Notes: generated from the sequence alone by a model not told the origin. Positions 1 to 8,130 are shown, numbered from the stretch's first letter. The stretch: 44,446 nucleotides of DNA from Acinetobacter sp. HR7 (GCF_000773685.1 NZ_JPQO01000184.1:1-44446), one strand, 5' to 3'. Program-made: numbers and translations.

Positions 1-15
1 AGGTCGGAGAGGATG

Positions 16-738
16 TCAAGCAATTGACTCGGCCACATGCATTAATAATTCGGTAAAGTCCTGCACAAAATAATCTGCTTTAGCTTTAATCAGATCCATT
101 TCATGTTCGGAATACTGGTCATAAACAGCGACGACTTCAATACCTGCATTGTGGGCTGCCTCTACACCAATCAGAGAGTCCTCAACAATTAGGCAGTCTT
201 GAGCTTCAACGCCAAAATGCTTTAGTACGTTTAAATAGACTTCCGGATGTGGCTTGATATTTTGTACATTTTCACGGGTCAGCAGCAGGGCAAAGTCATT
301 ATGAAAACTGATCTTCTGATTGATGTTTTGATTATTGTCCTGATAACGCTGCACGTTGAACAGGCTGGTGGTTGTGGTCAAGGCCAGTTGTATGTCTTGC
401 TGTTTAAGTGTCTGAATCAGTAAATCAGCTTGTGGTTTAAGTTCGACCACATGATCAAGAAAATGCCGGGAAATGCTGTAGCGACGGTTTTTGACTTCCT
501 CTTTAGGCAGGTCAAAACCGTATTGCGCTTTGAGATAACCACAATACTCCAGATAAGGATCGGGCAGGTGCCGAACTGCAGTCAGCTGTAGATCGCGTTG
601 TTGCTGGATCTGATTTAAATTGACCTCAATCCCGGAAAGTTCCTGAATCAGGGTTGCATCGACCTGGTTCCAGATGCCGACGGAATCAATCAAGGTACCA
701 TCCAAATCAAAACATACCAGCTTTTTGCCTTGAAACAT
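16..738 (-). CDS. HAD-superfamily phosphatase (beta-phosphoglucomutase/Gph-like)
   Basis: A 240-residue soluble protein of the haloacid dehalogenase superfamily, probably a cytoplasmic phosphatase acting on a small phosphorylated metabolite. Motif I is FDLDGT near residues 10-15, with the nucleophile Asp and the acid/base Asp two residues later. A helical cap follows, then TTTTS (motif II region) and the C-terminal metal-binding motif VEDSLIGVEAAHNAG. The length is typical for subfamily IA. The ATG start at 738 leaves no N-terminal extension before the Rossmann core. It is divergent from the LysR gene with a 280 bp gap. The substrate cannot be told from sequence, and a link to the guanidine genes is not supported. 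Confidence 0.85.
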   Translation of the reverse strand: MFQGKKLVCFDLDGTLIDSVGIWNQVDATLIQELSGIEVNLNQIQQQRDLQLTAVRHLPDPYLEYCGYLKAQYGFDLPKEEVKNRRYSISRHFLDHVVELKPQADLLIQTLKQQDIQLALTTTTSLFNVQRYQDNNQNINQKISFHNDFALLLTRENVQNIKPHPEVYLNVLKHFGVEAQDCLIVEDSLIGVEAAHNAGIEVVAVYDQYSEHEMDLIKAKADYFVQDFTELLMHVAESIA

Positions 739-833
739 CCAATACCTTTCTTAATTCAATCATAAAATTCTACGTGGCCAAGTATAGCGTAGGCTGGATA
801 GGGGGTTAAGAAGTTTTAATCAAACAATAGGGA

Positions 834-868
834 CCTGATTAAAATCAGGATTACATGACTTTAATCAG
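834..868. promoter_or_regulatory. Putative operator: ATCAGG palindrome plus extra half-site
   Basis: The 280 bp between the HAD gene and the LysR gene holds a perfect inverted repeat at 834-849 (CCTGATT-AA-AATCAGG) and a third copy of the half-site, TTAATCAGG, at 860-868. Position between divergent genes, one encoding a regulator, suggests an operator, possibly for LysR autoregulation. No clear T-N11-A LysR box was identified. The functional call is inference. Confidence 0.35.
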
Positions 869-1018
869 GGAAAAATAAAATGATTTTTTTTATCAAAGAG
901 GCAGGATCATTACATTGTAAATGCGTGCAAAGTGTTATATTTAAACATTGGCGCTTGATAATTTTCCACAGATGATAAGCCGGCCAGACGATTAAAAAGT
1001 TAAAGGAAATGGGTTGCT

Positions 1019-1912
1019 GTGTTTGAACTAGACTGTAAATTGCTCAGTATTTTTTATTATGTGTATAAATTCAAAAATGTATCACAGGCAGCCGATTACC
1101 TCGAAATGAGCCAGCCGACGGTGAGTAACCTGCTCAATAAAATCCGTCAGCATTATCACGATCCCTTGTTTTTACGCATCGGCAATGAAATGTTGCCAAC
1201 TGAACTGTCCAAGCATTTGTTTCCGTTGGTCAGTGAGGCCTTAAGCAAGGTTGAAGCGATTAATAACTTCACCATCGACTTTGATCAGGCCACTTCACAG
1301 CAACAGTTTACCTTGGCCATGACCGATGTTTCGCATCTGGTGTTGCTGCCTAAAATCTCCCAATATTTAAAAGAACATGCCTCACATATCCGTCTGAATG
1401 TGCGCCCGATTACCTCGGAAACCAGTTATTTGATGGCCAATGGCGAAATCGATCTGGCGCTGGGTTTTTTACCGAATCTGGAAAATGGCTTTTATCAGCA
1501 GAAATTGTTTGAACAATATTATGTGGTGATTGCGGCGAAAGACCATCCGCGTCTGACCGGTGACAGCATGACCACCGAAGACTATCTGCGCGAAACCCAT
1601 ATTGATATTGATGCCGGCATGGGGCATTACCATATTGAAAACGAGTTGCTGAATCTGGAACTGAAGCGTGACATCCTGATGCGTCTGCCAAGCTATCTCG
1701 GTGTAGGCTTGGTGGTGCAGGAAACCGATGCGATTGCCACCGTGCCGTACTATTTAAGTGAAGTGTTGTTGTCTCGCGGCAATCTGAAAATCTTTAATGC
1801 ACCGATTGCCTTTCCAACCTATGCAGTCAAACAGTACTGGCACATGTCCTGCCATCACAAGATCAGCCATCAGTGGCTACGGCATACCTTGCATGAAATT
1901 TTAACGAAATAG
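1019..1912 (+). CDS. LysR-family transcriptional regulator
   Basis: A 297-residue LysR-type regulator. Residues 1-65 form the winged helix-turn-helix (the AADYLEMSQPTVSNLL recognition region), followed by a linker helix and a periplasmic-binding-like effector domain from about residue 90. I chose the GTG start at 1019 because it sits 11 nt after an AAGGA box and begins the canonical FELDCKLLSIFYYV helix. The length is normal for the family. It is followed by a hairpin terminator, so it is monocistronic. It lies just upstream of the riboswitch-controlled guanidine genes in the same direction and could regulate them, but nothing in the sequence proves it. The effector is unknown. Confidence 0.88.
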   Translation: MFELDCKLLSIFYYVYKFKNVSQAADYLEMSQPTVSNLLNKIRQHYHDPLFLRIGNEMLPTELSKHLFPLVSEALSKVEAINNFTIDFDQATSQQQFTLAMTDVSHLVLLPKISQYLKEHASHIRLNVRPITSETSYLMANGEIDLALGFLPNLENGFYQQKLFEQYYVVIAAKDHPRLTGDSMTTEDYLRETHIDIDAGMGHYHIENELLNLELKRDILMRLPSYLGVGLVVQETDAIATVPYYLSEVLLSRGNLKIFNAPIAFPTYAVKQYWHMSCHHKISHQWLRHTLHEILTK

Positions 1913-1957
1913 CGTTCATGTTCAGTGTTATTTAGAAATAGTTAATTTTCAACGTTT

Positions 1958-1986
1958 AAAAATCCCGGTCTAGGCTGGAATTTTTT
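1958..1986 (+). terminator. Rho-independent terminator after the LysR gene
   Basis: AAAAATcCCGGT and GCTGGaATTTTT form a 12-bp stem with one mismatch and two G-T pairs around a CTAG loop, followed by T residues. It separates the regulator gene from the sigma-54 promoter of the guanidine operon. Confidence 0.6.
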
Positions 1987-2089
1987 ATTTTTGGTACATC
2001 TTGATTCATTAAAAACGTGATTTGCACCTTCATTGTTCATTTCATAAGTCAAAACAGTATTACTTGAATGAAAAATAGTAATACTAAAT

Positions 2090-2105
2090 TGGCACGTCAT
2101 TTGCA
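2090..2105 (+). promoter_or_regulatory. Sigma-54 (RpoN) promoter of the guanidine operon
   Basis: TGGCACGTCATTTGCA matches the -24/-12 consensus (TGGCAC-N5-TTGCA) with the invariant GG and GC exactly 12 nt apart. The predicted transcript starts about 12 nt downstream of the GC, so the whole riboswitch from 2130 would be transcribed. This implies activation by an NtrC-type enhancer-binding protein under nitrogen limitation. No full NtrC site was confidently seen upstream. Confidence 0.85.
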
Positions 2106-2128
2106 TTTATCTACGCATCATAAAGTGA

Positions 2129-2247
2129 TCTAGGGTTCCGGCAGTTTTTTCAAAAAAACTGCGCCTGAGACCGAGAGTTCACAGCTCGATTTGAGCTACA
2201 CGGAGGGATAAAAGCCCGGGAGGTTGGAACAAAAACCTTAGAGAGGT
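2129..2247 (+). promoter_or_regulatory. Guanidine-I (ykkC-type) riboswitch
   Basis: The conserved aptamer blocks are present: CTAGGGTTCCG at 2130-2140 and ACGGAGGGATAAAAGCCCGGG at 2200-2220, separated by a long hairpin (GCAGTTTTTT/AAAAAAACTGC) and an ACCGAGAG block. Downstream, AGGTT (2221-2225) can pair with AACCT (2234-2238). Alternatively ACCT (2235-2238) can pair with AGGT (2244-2247), masking the Shine-Dalgarno GAGAGG (2241-2246) that lies 8 nt before the ATG. There is no terminator U-tract, so translational control is inferred. Family knowledge: this class binds free guanidinium and turns on detoxification or degradation genes. Confidence 0.92.
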
Positions 2248-2254
2248 CATACAC

Positions 2255-3001
2255 ATGGGCGCAATAGACAATAAGTACCATAACAATCAAACACTTTGGA
2301 CTGAAATCCTGCCGGGAGGGCATCATTGGTCCGGGCGCATTCAAAAAGGGGCAGTATTGCAATTCAAGGCACTGGGTGCCAATGCCAATGTATCCCTGTT
2401 CTGTGTCAATGCTGAAGACAAACTGGAACGTTACAACATGCCAGACAGTCTGAAAGGCCAGCATACCGCATACCTGACAGCAGGGAATGTGCTGTATTCC
2501 GATCTGGGTCGTGTGATGGCATCCATCGTTAAAGATGAAGCTGGCTGGAATGATACCTTCTGTGGTCCATCCCGTCCTGAACAGATTGAAAAACAGTTTG
2601 GAATCCGTACCTTCCAGGATGCCCGCAATGACATGTACCAAAGCGGTTTAGATGGTCTGTTAATTGAATTATCCAAATTCTCTTTAGGTCAAACCGACCT
2701 CAGTGCGACCGTAAACCTGTTCTCGAAAGTCACTCCGAATGATGCAGGTGCATTGTCTTATGTGCCTTCAGACAATACTGATCAAGTGATTGAACTGCGA
2801 TTTGAAATGGACTGTCTGGTGTTCCTGTCTGCTGCACCGCATGGTCTGGATAACAGTGCAGAATATCAACCGGCTGATATCCAGTTGTCACTGTTTAAAG
2901 CCAATAGTTTAGGCGAAACTGATATCTGTCGTGACTCCTGTCCACAGAACCAGCGTGCATTCCAGAACAACGCACGTTACTACGCAATTTCAAACGTTTA
3001 A
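2255..3001 (+). CDS. Urea-carboxylase-associated protein UAAP1-type; probable carboxyguanidine deiminase subunit
   Basis: A 248-residue DUF1989-family protein, first gene behind the guanidine riboswitch. Recognisable blocks are the N-terminal TEILPGGHHWSGRI segment, the central WNDTFCGPSRPEQ motif and the C-terminal QPADIQLSLF segment. In characterised loci, two such proteins together form the carboxyguanidine deiminase (CgdAB) that turns carboxyguanidine into allophanate with release of ammonia. Which subunit letter applies, and the UAAP1/UAAP2 numbering, cannot be settled from sequence alone. The ATG at 2255 is fixed by GAGAGG 8 nt upstream. It is 15 bp before the second DUF1989 gene and clearly co-transcribed with the carboxylase. 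No signal peptide is seen. Confidence 0.88.
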   Translation: MGAIDNKYHNNQTLWTEILPGGHHWSGRIQKGAVLQFKALGANANVSLFCVNAEDKLERYNMPDSLKGQHTAYLTAGNVLYSDLGRVMASIVKDEAGWNDTFCGPSRPEQIEKQFGIRTFQDARNDMYQSGLDGLLIELSKFSLGQTDLSATVNLFSKVTPNDAGALSYVPSDNTDQVIELRFEMDCLVFLSAAPHGLDNSAEYQPADIQLSLFKANSLGETDICRDSCPQNQRAFQNNARYYAISNV

Positions 3002-3016
3002 GGCAGGAGAATAACC

Positions 3017-3670
3017 ATGACAGCTCTACAACAATTCGAAAAAACCGTACTTAGCGAAATCTGTCCTGCCGGTGAAGCATGGATGTGCGAAGTCAAAAAA
3101 GGCCAGTATTTCCGCATCATTGATCTGGAAGGGAATCAGGCAGTCGATACCTTATTTATCTCAGCTGAAAATCCGGAAGAGCGTTATAGCGCAACCGATA
3201 CCCTAGCGATGAACCAGCAGATTTATTTGGAAAAAGGCACCACTTTATACAGTAACTTTGGTCGCGCGATTGCCGTAATCAACGACGATAACTGTGGTCG
3301 TCACGACACTTTAGGCGGTGCATGTTCATGTGAAAGTAATACCGTCCGTTATGCACATGACAAATACCCAATGCACAGCTGCCGTAACAACTTTATGTAT
3401 GCGCTGGCGAAGCATCCGGTCGCGAAAAAGTATGGCTTAAACGTGCGTCACATCGGTCCAAACATCAACTTCTTTATGAATGTGCCAGTGACTGCCGATG
3501 GTCACCTGAAATTTGATGATGGTATTTCGGCACCGGGCAAGTATGTGGAAATCAAGGCGGAAGTGGACCTGATCGTACTGATCTCGAACTGTCCGCAATT
3601 GAATAACCCATGTAATGCCTATAACCCGACACAAATCCAGCTGGTGGTACGTGAAGGCGAGGAGGCATAA
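3017..3670 (+). CDS. Urea-carboxylase-associated protein UAAP2-type; probable carboxyguanidine deiminase subunit
   Basis: A 217-residue DUF1989 protein, paralogous to its upstream neighbour. It carries the family hallmark GRHDTLGGACSCES followed by HSCRNNFMYALAK, whose Cys and His residues are likely metal ligands, and a C-terminal CPQLNNPCNAYNPTQIQL block. The role, by family knowledge, is the partner subunit of carboxyguanidine deiminase. The ATG at 3017 is preceded by AGGAG. It ends 3 bp before the carboxylase start, and the carboxylase ribosome-binding site lies in its last codons, so translation is probably coupled. The older annotation 'urea degradation associated' is positional; the guanidine riboswitch argues for guanidine as substrate. 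Confidence 0.88.
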   Translation: MTALQQFEKTVLSEICPAGEAWMCEVKKGQYFRIIDLEGNQAVDTLFISAENPEERYSATDTLAMNQQIYLEKGTTLYSNFGRAIAVINDDNCGRHDTLGGACSCESNTVRYAHDKYPMHSCRNNFMYALAKHPVAKKYGLNVRHIGPNINFFMNVPVTADGHLKFDDGISAPGKYVEIKAEVDLIVLISNCPQLNNPCNAYNPTQIQLVVREGEEA

Positions 3671-3673
3671 GTT

Positions 3674-6600
3674 ATGTTTAATAAAGTTCTGATTGCCAAC
3701 CGTGGCGCGATTGCCTGCCGCGTGATCCGTACCCTGAAAAAACTGGGGATTCAATCTGTCGCTGTCTATTCCGAAGCCGATCGTGATTCATTGCACGTCA
3801 CTCTTGCAGATGAAGCTGTGTATATTGGTGAAGCTCCTGCCAGCCAAAGTTATTTAAATATCGAAAAAATTCTGGAAGTCGCGAAACAGACCGGTGCTCA
3901 AGCAATTCACTCGGGTTATGGCTTCCTGTCTGAAAACGCAGAATTCTGCGACCTGTGTGAATCACAAGGCATTGCCTTTATTGGTCCAAATTCGGCACAA
4001 ATGCGTGCTTTTGGTTTAAAGCATACGGCGCGTGAGTTGGCAATTCAGGCCAATGTACCATTGCTTCCAGGCAGTCAATTACTGGCAGATGAAGCTGAAG
4101 CACTGACAGAGGCGGCGCGTATCGGTTACCCAGTCATGCTGAAAAGTACTGCGGGTGGTGGCGGGATCGGCATGCGTCTGGTCTGGAATGAAGCTGAGTT
4201 GAAAGATGCCTATGCAACCGTGTCTTACTTGGCACAAGCCAACTTTAAAGATGCAGGTCTGTACCTGGAAAAATTCGTACAAAATGCGCGTCACATCGAA
4301 GTGCAGATTTTTGGTGATGGCCAAGGCAAGGTGATTGCGCTGGGTGAACGCGATTGTTCGGTACAACGTCGTAACCAGAAAGTGATCGAGGAAACGCCAG
4401 CACCGCACATTAGCGATGAGCAACGTGCCTATATCCAGAATGTAGCGATTCAGCTGATGGAGTCAGTGAACTACCGTTCTGCGGGTACAGTTGAATTTGT
4501 CATGGATACCGACACACAAGAATTCTACTTCCTTGAAGTGAATACCCGTCTGCAAGTCGAACATGGTGTGACGGAGCAAGTCTTTGGTGTGGACCTGGTG
4601 GAATGGATGGTAACGCTTGCCAGCGGTGACTGGACTGCTCCAACCGAGCAACTGGAATCCAAAGGACATTCGATTCAGGTGCGTCTCTATGCCGAAGATC
4701 CAATTAAGAACTTCCAGCCAAGTGCCGGTCTGCTAACCTATGTCGAGTTTGATGAAAACGCACGAAACGAAACCTGGGTCGAAACTGGTTCGAATGTATC
4801 GTCTTTCTATGATCCGATGATTGCCAAAATCATTGTCACAGCAGATGACCGTGATGCAGCCATTCAGGCGATGACTGATACACTGGCGAAGACTCAGGTT
4901 GCCGGTATCGAAACCAACCTGGAATATCTGCAAAATATTATCGACTGTGAGGTGTTTAAGGCGGGAACACAAACCACACGTTTCCTGAATACCTTTGAGT
5001 GGAAAACCCAAAAAATCGAAGTGTTACAAGCTGGGATCCAAACTGCGGTGCAGGATGTCACAGGTCGTCTCGGTTATTGGGATGTCGGTGTGCCACCATC
5101 AGGTGCGATTGATCCATTGTCTTTAAATGTCGCAAACCAGCTTTTAGGTAACCCAGCAAATACCGCCGGTCTGGAATGTACCCTGCAAGGTCCGACACTG
5201 AAATTCCACTGTGACAGCCAGATCGTACTTGCGGGTGGTGACATGCCATCCACCTTAGATGGCGTGGCAGTACCGATGTGGCGAACTGTAAATGTACGTA
5301 AAGGTCAGATTTTGAAATGTGGCAAGATCGCGACCGGTTGCCGTACCTATATCGGTATTAAAGGCGGTCTGAATGTGCCTGAATATTTAGGTTCACAAGC
5401 GACCTTTACCCTCGGTCAGTTTGGCGGTCATGCCGGCCGTAATCTGCTGATTGGCGATATGCTTCCAATCAACGCATTTACATCTGATGCAGTCAAAGCG
5501 CTGACACCTGATCAAGTGCCGACATTCAGCCATGAATGGGAAATTGCGGTGATGTATGGCCCGCATGGTGCACCAGACTTCTTTACCAAAAATGACATCG
5601 ATACCTTCTTTGCCAATACCTTTGAAATCCACTTTAACTCGAGCCGTACCGGTATCCGTTTGATTGGTCCAAAACCTGAATGGGCACGTGAAGATGGTGG
5701 TGAAGCCGGTCTGCATCCATCGAATATTCATGACAATGCCTATGCCATTGGTGCGATCGACTTTACTGGCGATATGCCAATTATCCTCGGTCCAGATGGC
5801 CCAAGTTTGGGTGGTTTTGTCTGTCCCGCGGTGGTAATCAATTCGGAGCTGTGGAAACTCGGTCAGCTCAAAGCCGGTGATAAAGTGAAATTTGTTCCAG
5901 TCAGCTATCATCAAGCCAAATTGCTGAATGAAAAATATCATGCGCAGCTTGAAGCACTGGATACCCAAGAAGTTTCATTCAATGAATCCTTCTATCCTGA
6001 ACTAGCTACGTTGAAAAATGCCGTACTGGATACCTTAAAAGGTGAAAATGGTGCGCCAGATGTGGTGTATCGCCCAGCAGGTAACAATTACATGCTGGTG
6101 GAATATGGTGAGCTGGTGCTAGATCTGAACCTGCGGTTCCGTATTCATGCCTTGATGCAATGGGTTCAAAAACAGAATATTCCGGGCATTATCGACCTGA
6201 CACCGGGCATCCGTTCGCTGCAAATCCATTTTGATTCAATCAAGCTGGATCAGCTCGACCTGTTGCGTCTGCTGCAAGTTGCTGAAACTGAATTACCTGA
6301 TGTGACTGAAATGGAAGTGCCATCACGTACTGTGTATCTGCCACTGGCTTGGGAAGATTCGCAAACCCAGCTGGCAACTGAACGCTATATGCAAACTGTG
6401 CGTCCAGATGCACCGTGGTGTCCAGACAATATCGAGTTTATCCGCCGTATTAATGGCTTGAAGGATAAACATGCAGTCAAAGATGTGGTGTATAACGCCA
6501 GCTATCTGGTCATGGGCCTAGGCGATGTATATTTAGGTGCACCAGTGGCAACTCCGCTTGATCCGCGTCAACGTTTAGTCACCACGAAATATAATCCGGC

Positions 6601-7279
6601 ACGTACCTGGACCCCTGAAAATGCTGTCGGTATCGGCGGGGCTTATATGTGCGTCTACGGTATGGAAGGTCCAGGTGGTTATCAGTTTGTGGGTCGTACT
6701 ACGCAAATGTGGTCACGCTACCGTAAAAATGCGGACTTCGAGCAAGGCAAGCCATGGTTATTGCGCTTCTTTGACCAGATCAAGTTCTATGAAGTGTCTG
6801 AAGAAGAACTGATGCAAATGCGTGAGGACTTTAAGGCAGGTCGTCTGAAACTGCGTATTGAAGAAGGCGTGTTGAACCTGAAAGAGTACAACCAGTTCCT
6901 GACCGACAATGCCGACAGCATTAGCGAGTTTAAGGCAACACAACAGGCCAACTTTGAAGCAGAACGCCGTCGCTGGCATGAAGCTGGACTGGCAGAATAC
7001 GTGTCTGAAAGTCTGGACGCAGTCGATGATGGTGAAACTGTGGCTATTCCGGAAGGTGGCTGTGCGGTGGAATCGCATATGCCGGGTTCGATCTGGAAAA
7101 TTGAATGTCAGTCTGGCGATATCGTGGAAGAAGGTGCGACCTTAGCCGTGATTGAAGCGATGAAGATTGAAATTCCAATTATTGCGCCTGAGCGTATGCG
7201 TGTAGATGCGATTACGATTGAGAAAGGGCAAACGGTGAAAACAGGACAGGTGTTGTTTACTTTGGCGCCGGTGGCTTAA
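3674..7279 (+). CDS. Biotin-dependent urea/guanidine carboxylase
   Basis: A 1201-residue multidomain carboxylase. The biotin carboxylase half (about 1-450) has the ATP-grasp glycine loop STAGGGGIGM and EVNTRLQVEHGVTE. A KipA-like carboxyltransferase domain (about 460-770) is followed by a KipI-like domain (about 795-1010) and a C-terminal biotinyl domain whose EAMKIE motif places biotin on Lys1164. It would carboxylate its substrate using ATP and bicarbonate in the cytoplasm. Enzymes in guanidine-riboswitch operons with two DUF1989 partners have been shown to prefer guanidine over urea, so guanidine carboxylase is the better call; residual urea activity is possible. The ATG at 3674 follows a GGAGG in the previous gene. 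Two hairpins follow the stop. Confidence 0.93.
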   Translation: MFNKVLIANRGAIACRVIRTLKKLGIQSVAVYSEADRDSLHVTLADEAVYIGEAPASQSYLNIEKILEVAKQTGAQAIHSGYGFLSENAEFCDLCESQGIAFIGPNSAQMRAFGLKHTARELAIQANVPLLPGSQLLADEAEALTEAARIGYPVMLKSTAGGGGIGMRLVWNEAELKDAYATVSYLAQANFKDAGLYLEKFVQNARHIEVQIFGDGQGKVIALGERDCSVQRRNQKVIEETPAPHISDEQRAYIQNVAIQLMESVNYRSAGTVEFVMDTDTQEFYFLEVNTRLQVEHGVTEQVFGVDLVEWMVTLASGDWTAPTEQLESKGHSIQVRLYAEDPIKNFQPSAGLLTYVEFDENARNETWVETGSNVSSFYDPMIAKIIVTADDRDAAIQAMTDTLAKTQVAGIETNLEYLQNIIDCEVFKAGTQTTRFLNTFEWKTQKIEVLQAGIQTAVQDVTGRLGYWDVGVPPSGAIDPLSLNVANQLLGNPANTAGLECTLQGPTLKFHCDSQIVLAGGDMPSTLDGVAVPMWRTVNVRKGQILKCGKIATGCRTYIGIKGGLNVPEYLGSQATFTLGQFGGHAGRNLLIGDMLPINAFTSDAVKALTPDQVPTFSHEWEIAVMYGPHGAPDFFTKNDIDTFFANTFEIHFNSSRTGIRLIGPKPEWAREDGGEAGLHPSNIHDNAYAIGAIDFTGDMPIILGPDGPSLGGFVCPAVVINSELWKLGQLKAGDKVKFVPVSYHQAKLLNEKYHAQLEALDTQEVSFNESFYPELATLKNAVLDTLKGENGAPDVVYRPAGNNYMLVEYGELVLDLNLRFRIHALMQWVQKQNIPGIIDLTPGIRSLQIHFDSIKLDQLDLLRLLQVAETELPDVTEMEVPSRTVYLPLAWEDSQTQLATERYMQTVRPDAPWCPDNIEFIRRINGLKDKHAVKDVVYNASYLVMGLGDVYLGAPVATPLDPRQRLVTTKYNPARTWTPENAVGIGGAYMCVYGMEGPGGYQFVGRTTQMWSRYRKNADFEQGKPWLLRFFDQIKFYEVSEEELMQMREDFKAGRLKLRIEEGVLNLKEYNQFLTDNADSISEFKATQQANFEAERRRWHEAGLAEYVSESLDAVDDGETVAIPEGGCAVESHMPGSIWKIECQSGDIVEEGATLAVIEAMKIEIPIIAPERMRVDAITIEKGQTVKTGQVLFTLAPVA

Positions 7280-7284
7280 AGAAA
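7235..7284 (+). repeat. Direct repeat, copy 1 (3' end of the carboxylase gene)
   Basis: These 50 bp cover the last 14 codons and stop of the carboxylase. A second copy at 8074-8123 matches at 41 of 50 positions by hand alignment without gaps. The two copies bracket the HigBA module like the ends of an insertion. Similarity stops abruptly upstream of each copy. Confidence 0.75.
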
Positions 7285-7293
7285 CCTCCCTAA

Positions 7294-7318
7294 CCCTCCT
7301 TTGAAAAAGGAGGGAACT
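7294..7318. terminator. Perfect hairpin after the carboxylase gene
   Basis: CCCTCCTTT and AAAGGAGGG form a perfect 9-bp stem with a GAA loop, followed by a short T-rich run. It may act as a terminator of the guanidine operon. Its palindromic form recalls intergenic palindromic units that are repeated in Acinetobacter chromosomes, but only one copy is visible in this window. Confidence 0.6.
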
Positions 7319-7326
7319 TTTAAAGA

Positions 7327-7348
7327 CCGCCCGTAAGGGCGGTTTTTT
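7327..7348 (+). terminator. Strong Rho-independent terminator
   Basis: CCGCCC-GTAA-GGGCGG followed directly by six T residues. It lies in tandem with the preceding hairpin and closes the guanidine carboxylase operon before the toxin-antitoxin genes. Confidence 0.88.
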
Positions 7349-7377
7349 ATTTGCAGTAAAGAGTGGATATTAGTAAT

Positions 7378-7397
7378 ATATAGCTTATAGTCTATAT
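7378..7397. promoter_or_regulatory. Putative HigA operator and promoter
   Basis: A 20-bp imperfect palindrome, ATATAGCTTATAGTCTATAT, is symmetric at all but four positions and lies 13 bp before the toxin start. A weak promoter is readable (TTGCAG at 7351-7356, 17-bp spacer, TAATAT at 7374-7379), and its -10 box overlaps the palindrome. That is the expected layout for antitoxin autorepression. Binding is inferred. Confidence 0.45.
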
Positions 7398-7409
7398 TTT
7401 GGTGGTGGT

Positions 7410-7757
7410 ATGTGGACGGTACTGACCACAGATGTATTTAATGAATGGCTTGAACAACAGGACGAATCGACACAGGAAAAAGTCTTAGCAGCTTTGGTGG
7501 TATTGCAGAGTCAGGGACCAAGTCTTGGGCGACCTTTAGTAGACACGATATATGGCTCTAGACATACCAATATGAAAGAGCTACGTGTTCAACATAGAGG
7601 AAAACCAATTCGAGCATTTTTTGCTTTTGATCCATTAAGACAGGCAATTGTACTCTGCATTGGTGACAAAAGTGGCAACAAGCGTTTCTATACAGAGATG
7701 CTGGCAATTGCAGATGAACAGTATTCACTGCATTTGAAATCTTTAGGAGTAACCTGA
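7410..7757 (+). CDS. higB: HigB/RelE-type toxin (Gp49-like)
   Basis: A 115-residue protein of the RelE/ParE superfamily, Gp49/HigB branch: N-terminal helices, then strands including SRHTNMKELRVQHRGKPIRAFFAF and a basic SGNKRFYTEM tail. Such toxins are ribosome-dependent mRNA endonucleases. Toxin-first order with the antitoxin starting one base after the toxin stop is typical of higBA pairs. The ATG at 7410 is preceded by GGTGGT. The module sits between two copies of the carboxylase tail, a sign of later insertion. The subtype is not certain. Confidence 0.85.
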   Translation: MWTVLTTDVFNEWLEQQDESTQEKVLAALVVLQSQGPSLGRPLVDTIYGSRHTNMKELRVQHRGKPIRAFFAFDPLRQAIVLCIGDKSGNKRFYTEMLAIADEQYSLHLKSLGVT

Positions 7758-7758
7758 T

Positions 7759-8061
7759 ATGGCTAAAACTTTGCAAGAATTATTGGCGAAACGTTCTCCT
7801 GAGAGTCAGGCACGTATTCAGGAAATGGCGGAAGAACTGCTGCTTGAGCAACATCTTCATATGATTCGCGAAGAGCTGGAAATTTCTCAAAAAGAACTAG
7901 CTGAAACTTTAGGGATTAAACAACCTTCACTATGTGCAATTGAGAATCGTGGCAACGATCTCAAGATTTCGACAATGAAAAAATATGTTGAAGCCATGGG
8001 TGGAAAGCTGCGTATTGATGTAGAGCTGCCTACAGGGAAACATATTGGGTTTAATGTTTAA
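7759..8061 (+). CDS. higA: HigA-type antitoxin, XRE-family helix-turn-helix
   Basis: A 100-residue protein with a Cro/C1-type helix-turn-helix at about residues 45-85 (QKELAETLGIKQPSLCAIE is the recognition region). A leucine- and glutamate-rich N-terminal helix is likely to contact the toxin, and the tail is ELPTGKHI. It would neutralise HigB and repress the pair by binding the palindrome upstream. Start and toxin stop are one base apart, so translation is coupled. Confidence 0.87.
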   Translation: MAKTLQELLAKRSPESQARIQEMAEELLLEQHLHMIREELEISQKELAETLGIKQPSLCAIENRGNDLKISTMKKYVEAMGGKLRIDVELPTGKHIGFNV

Positions 8062-8073
8062 TCAGCTCTAATA

Positions 8074-8118
8074 GTGAAAACAGGGTAGGTTTTGTTTACG
8101 TTGGAACCCGTGGCTTGA
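8074..8118 (+). pseudogene. Relic of a carboxylase C-terminus (direct repeat, copy 2)
   Basis: Read in frame, these 45 bases give VKTG-stop-VLFTLEPVA-stop, against VKTGQVLFTLAPVA-stop at the true end of the carboxylase. The one in-frame stop is CAG to TAG. Nucleotide similarity to 7235-7284 runs to 8123 (41/50). The fragment has no start or upstream homology, so it is a scar rather than a gene. It suggests either recombination with a divergent allele that already carried the toxin-antitoxin genes, or integration with duplication of the gene end. Confidence 0.75.
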
Positions 8119-8130
8119 TGAAATAGAAAT

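Noticed and set aside
1410..1691. Minus-strand open frame inside the LysR gene
   Set aside because: A shadow of the regulator gene with low-complexity, non-protein-like composition. The same reasoning removed the other open frames antisense to or overlapping the metabolic genes.
3674..7279. Plain urea carboxylase as the product name
   Set aside because: The guanidine-I riboswitch and two DUF1989 partners fit guanidine carboxylase better. Kept as a combined name because specificity residues were not checked against a structure.
7285..8073. Transposon or integrative element with its own recombinase around higBA
   Set aside because: No transposase, integrase or terminal inverted repeats are present; only the direct repeat supports an insertion.
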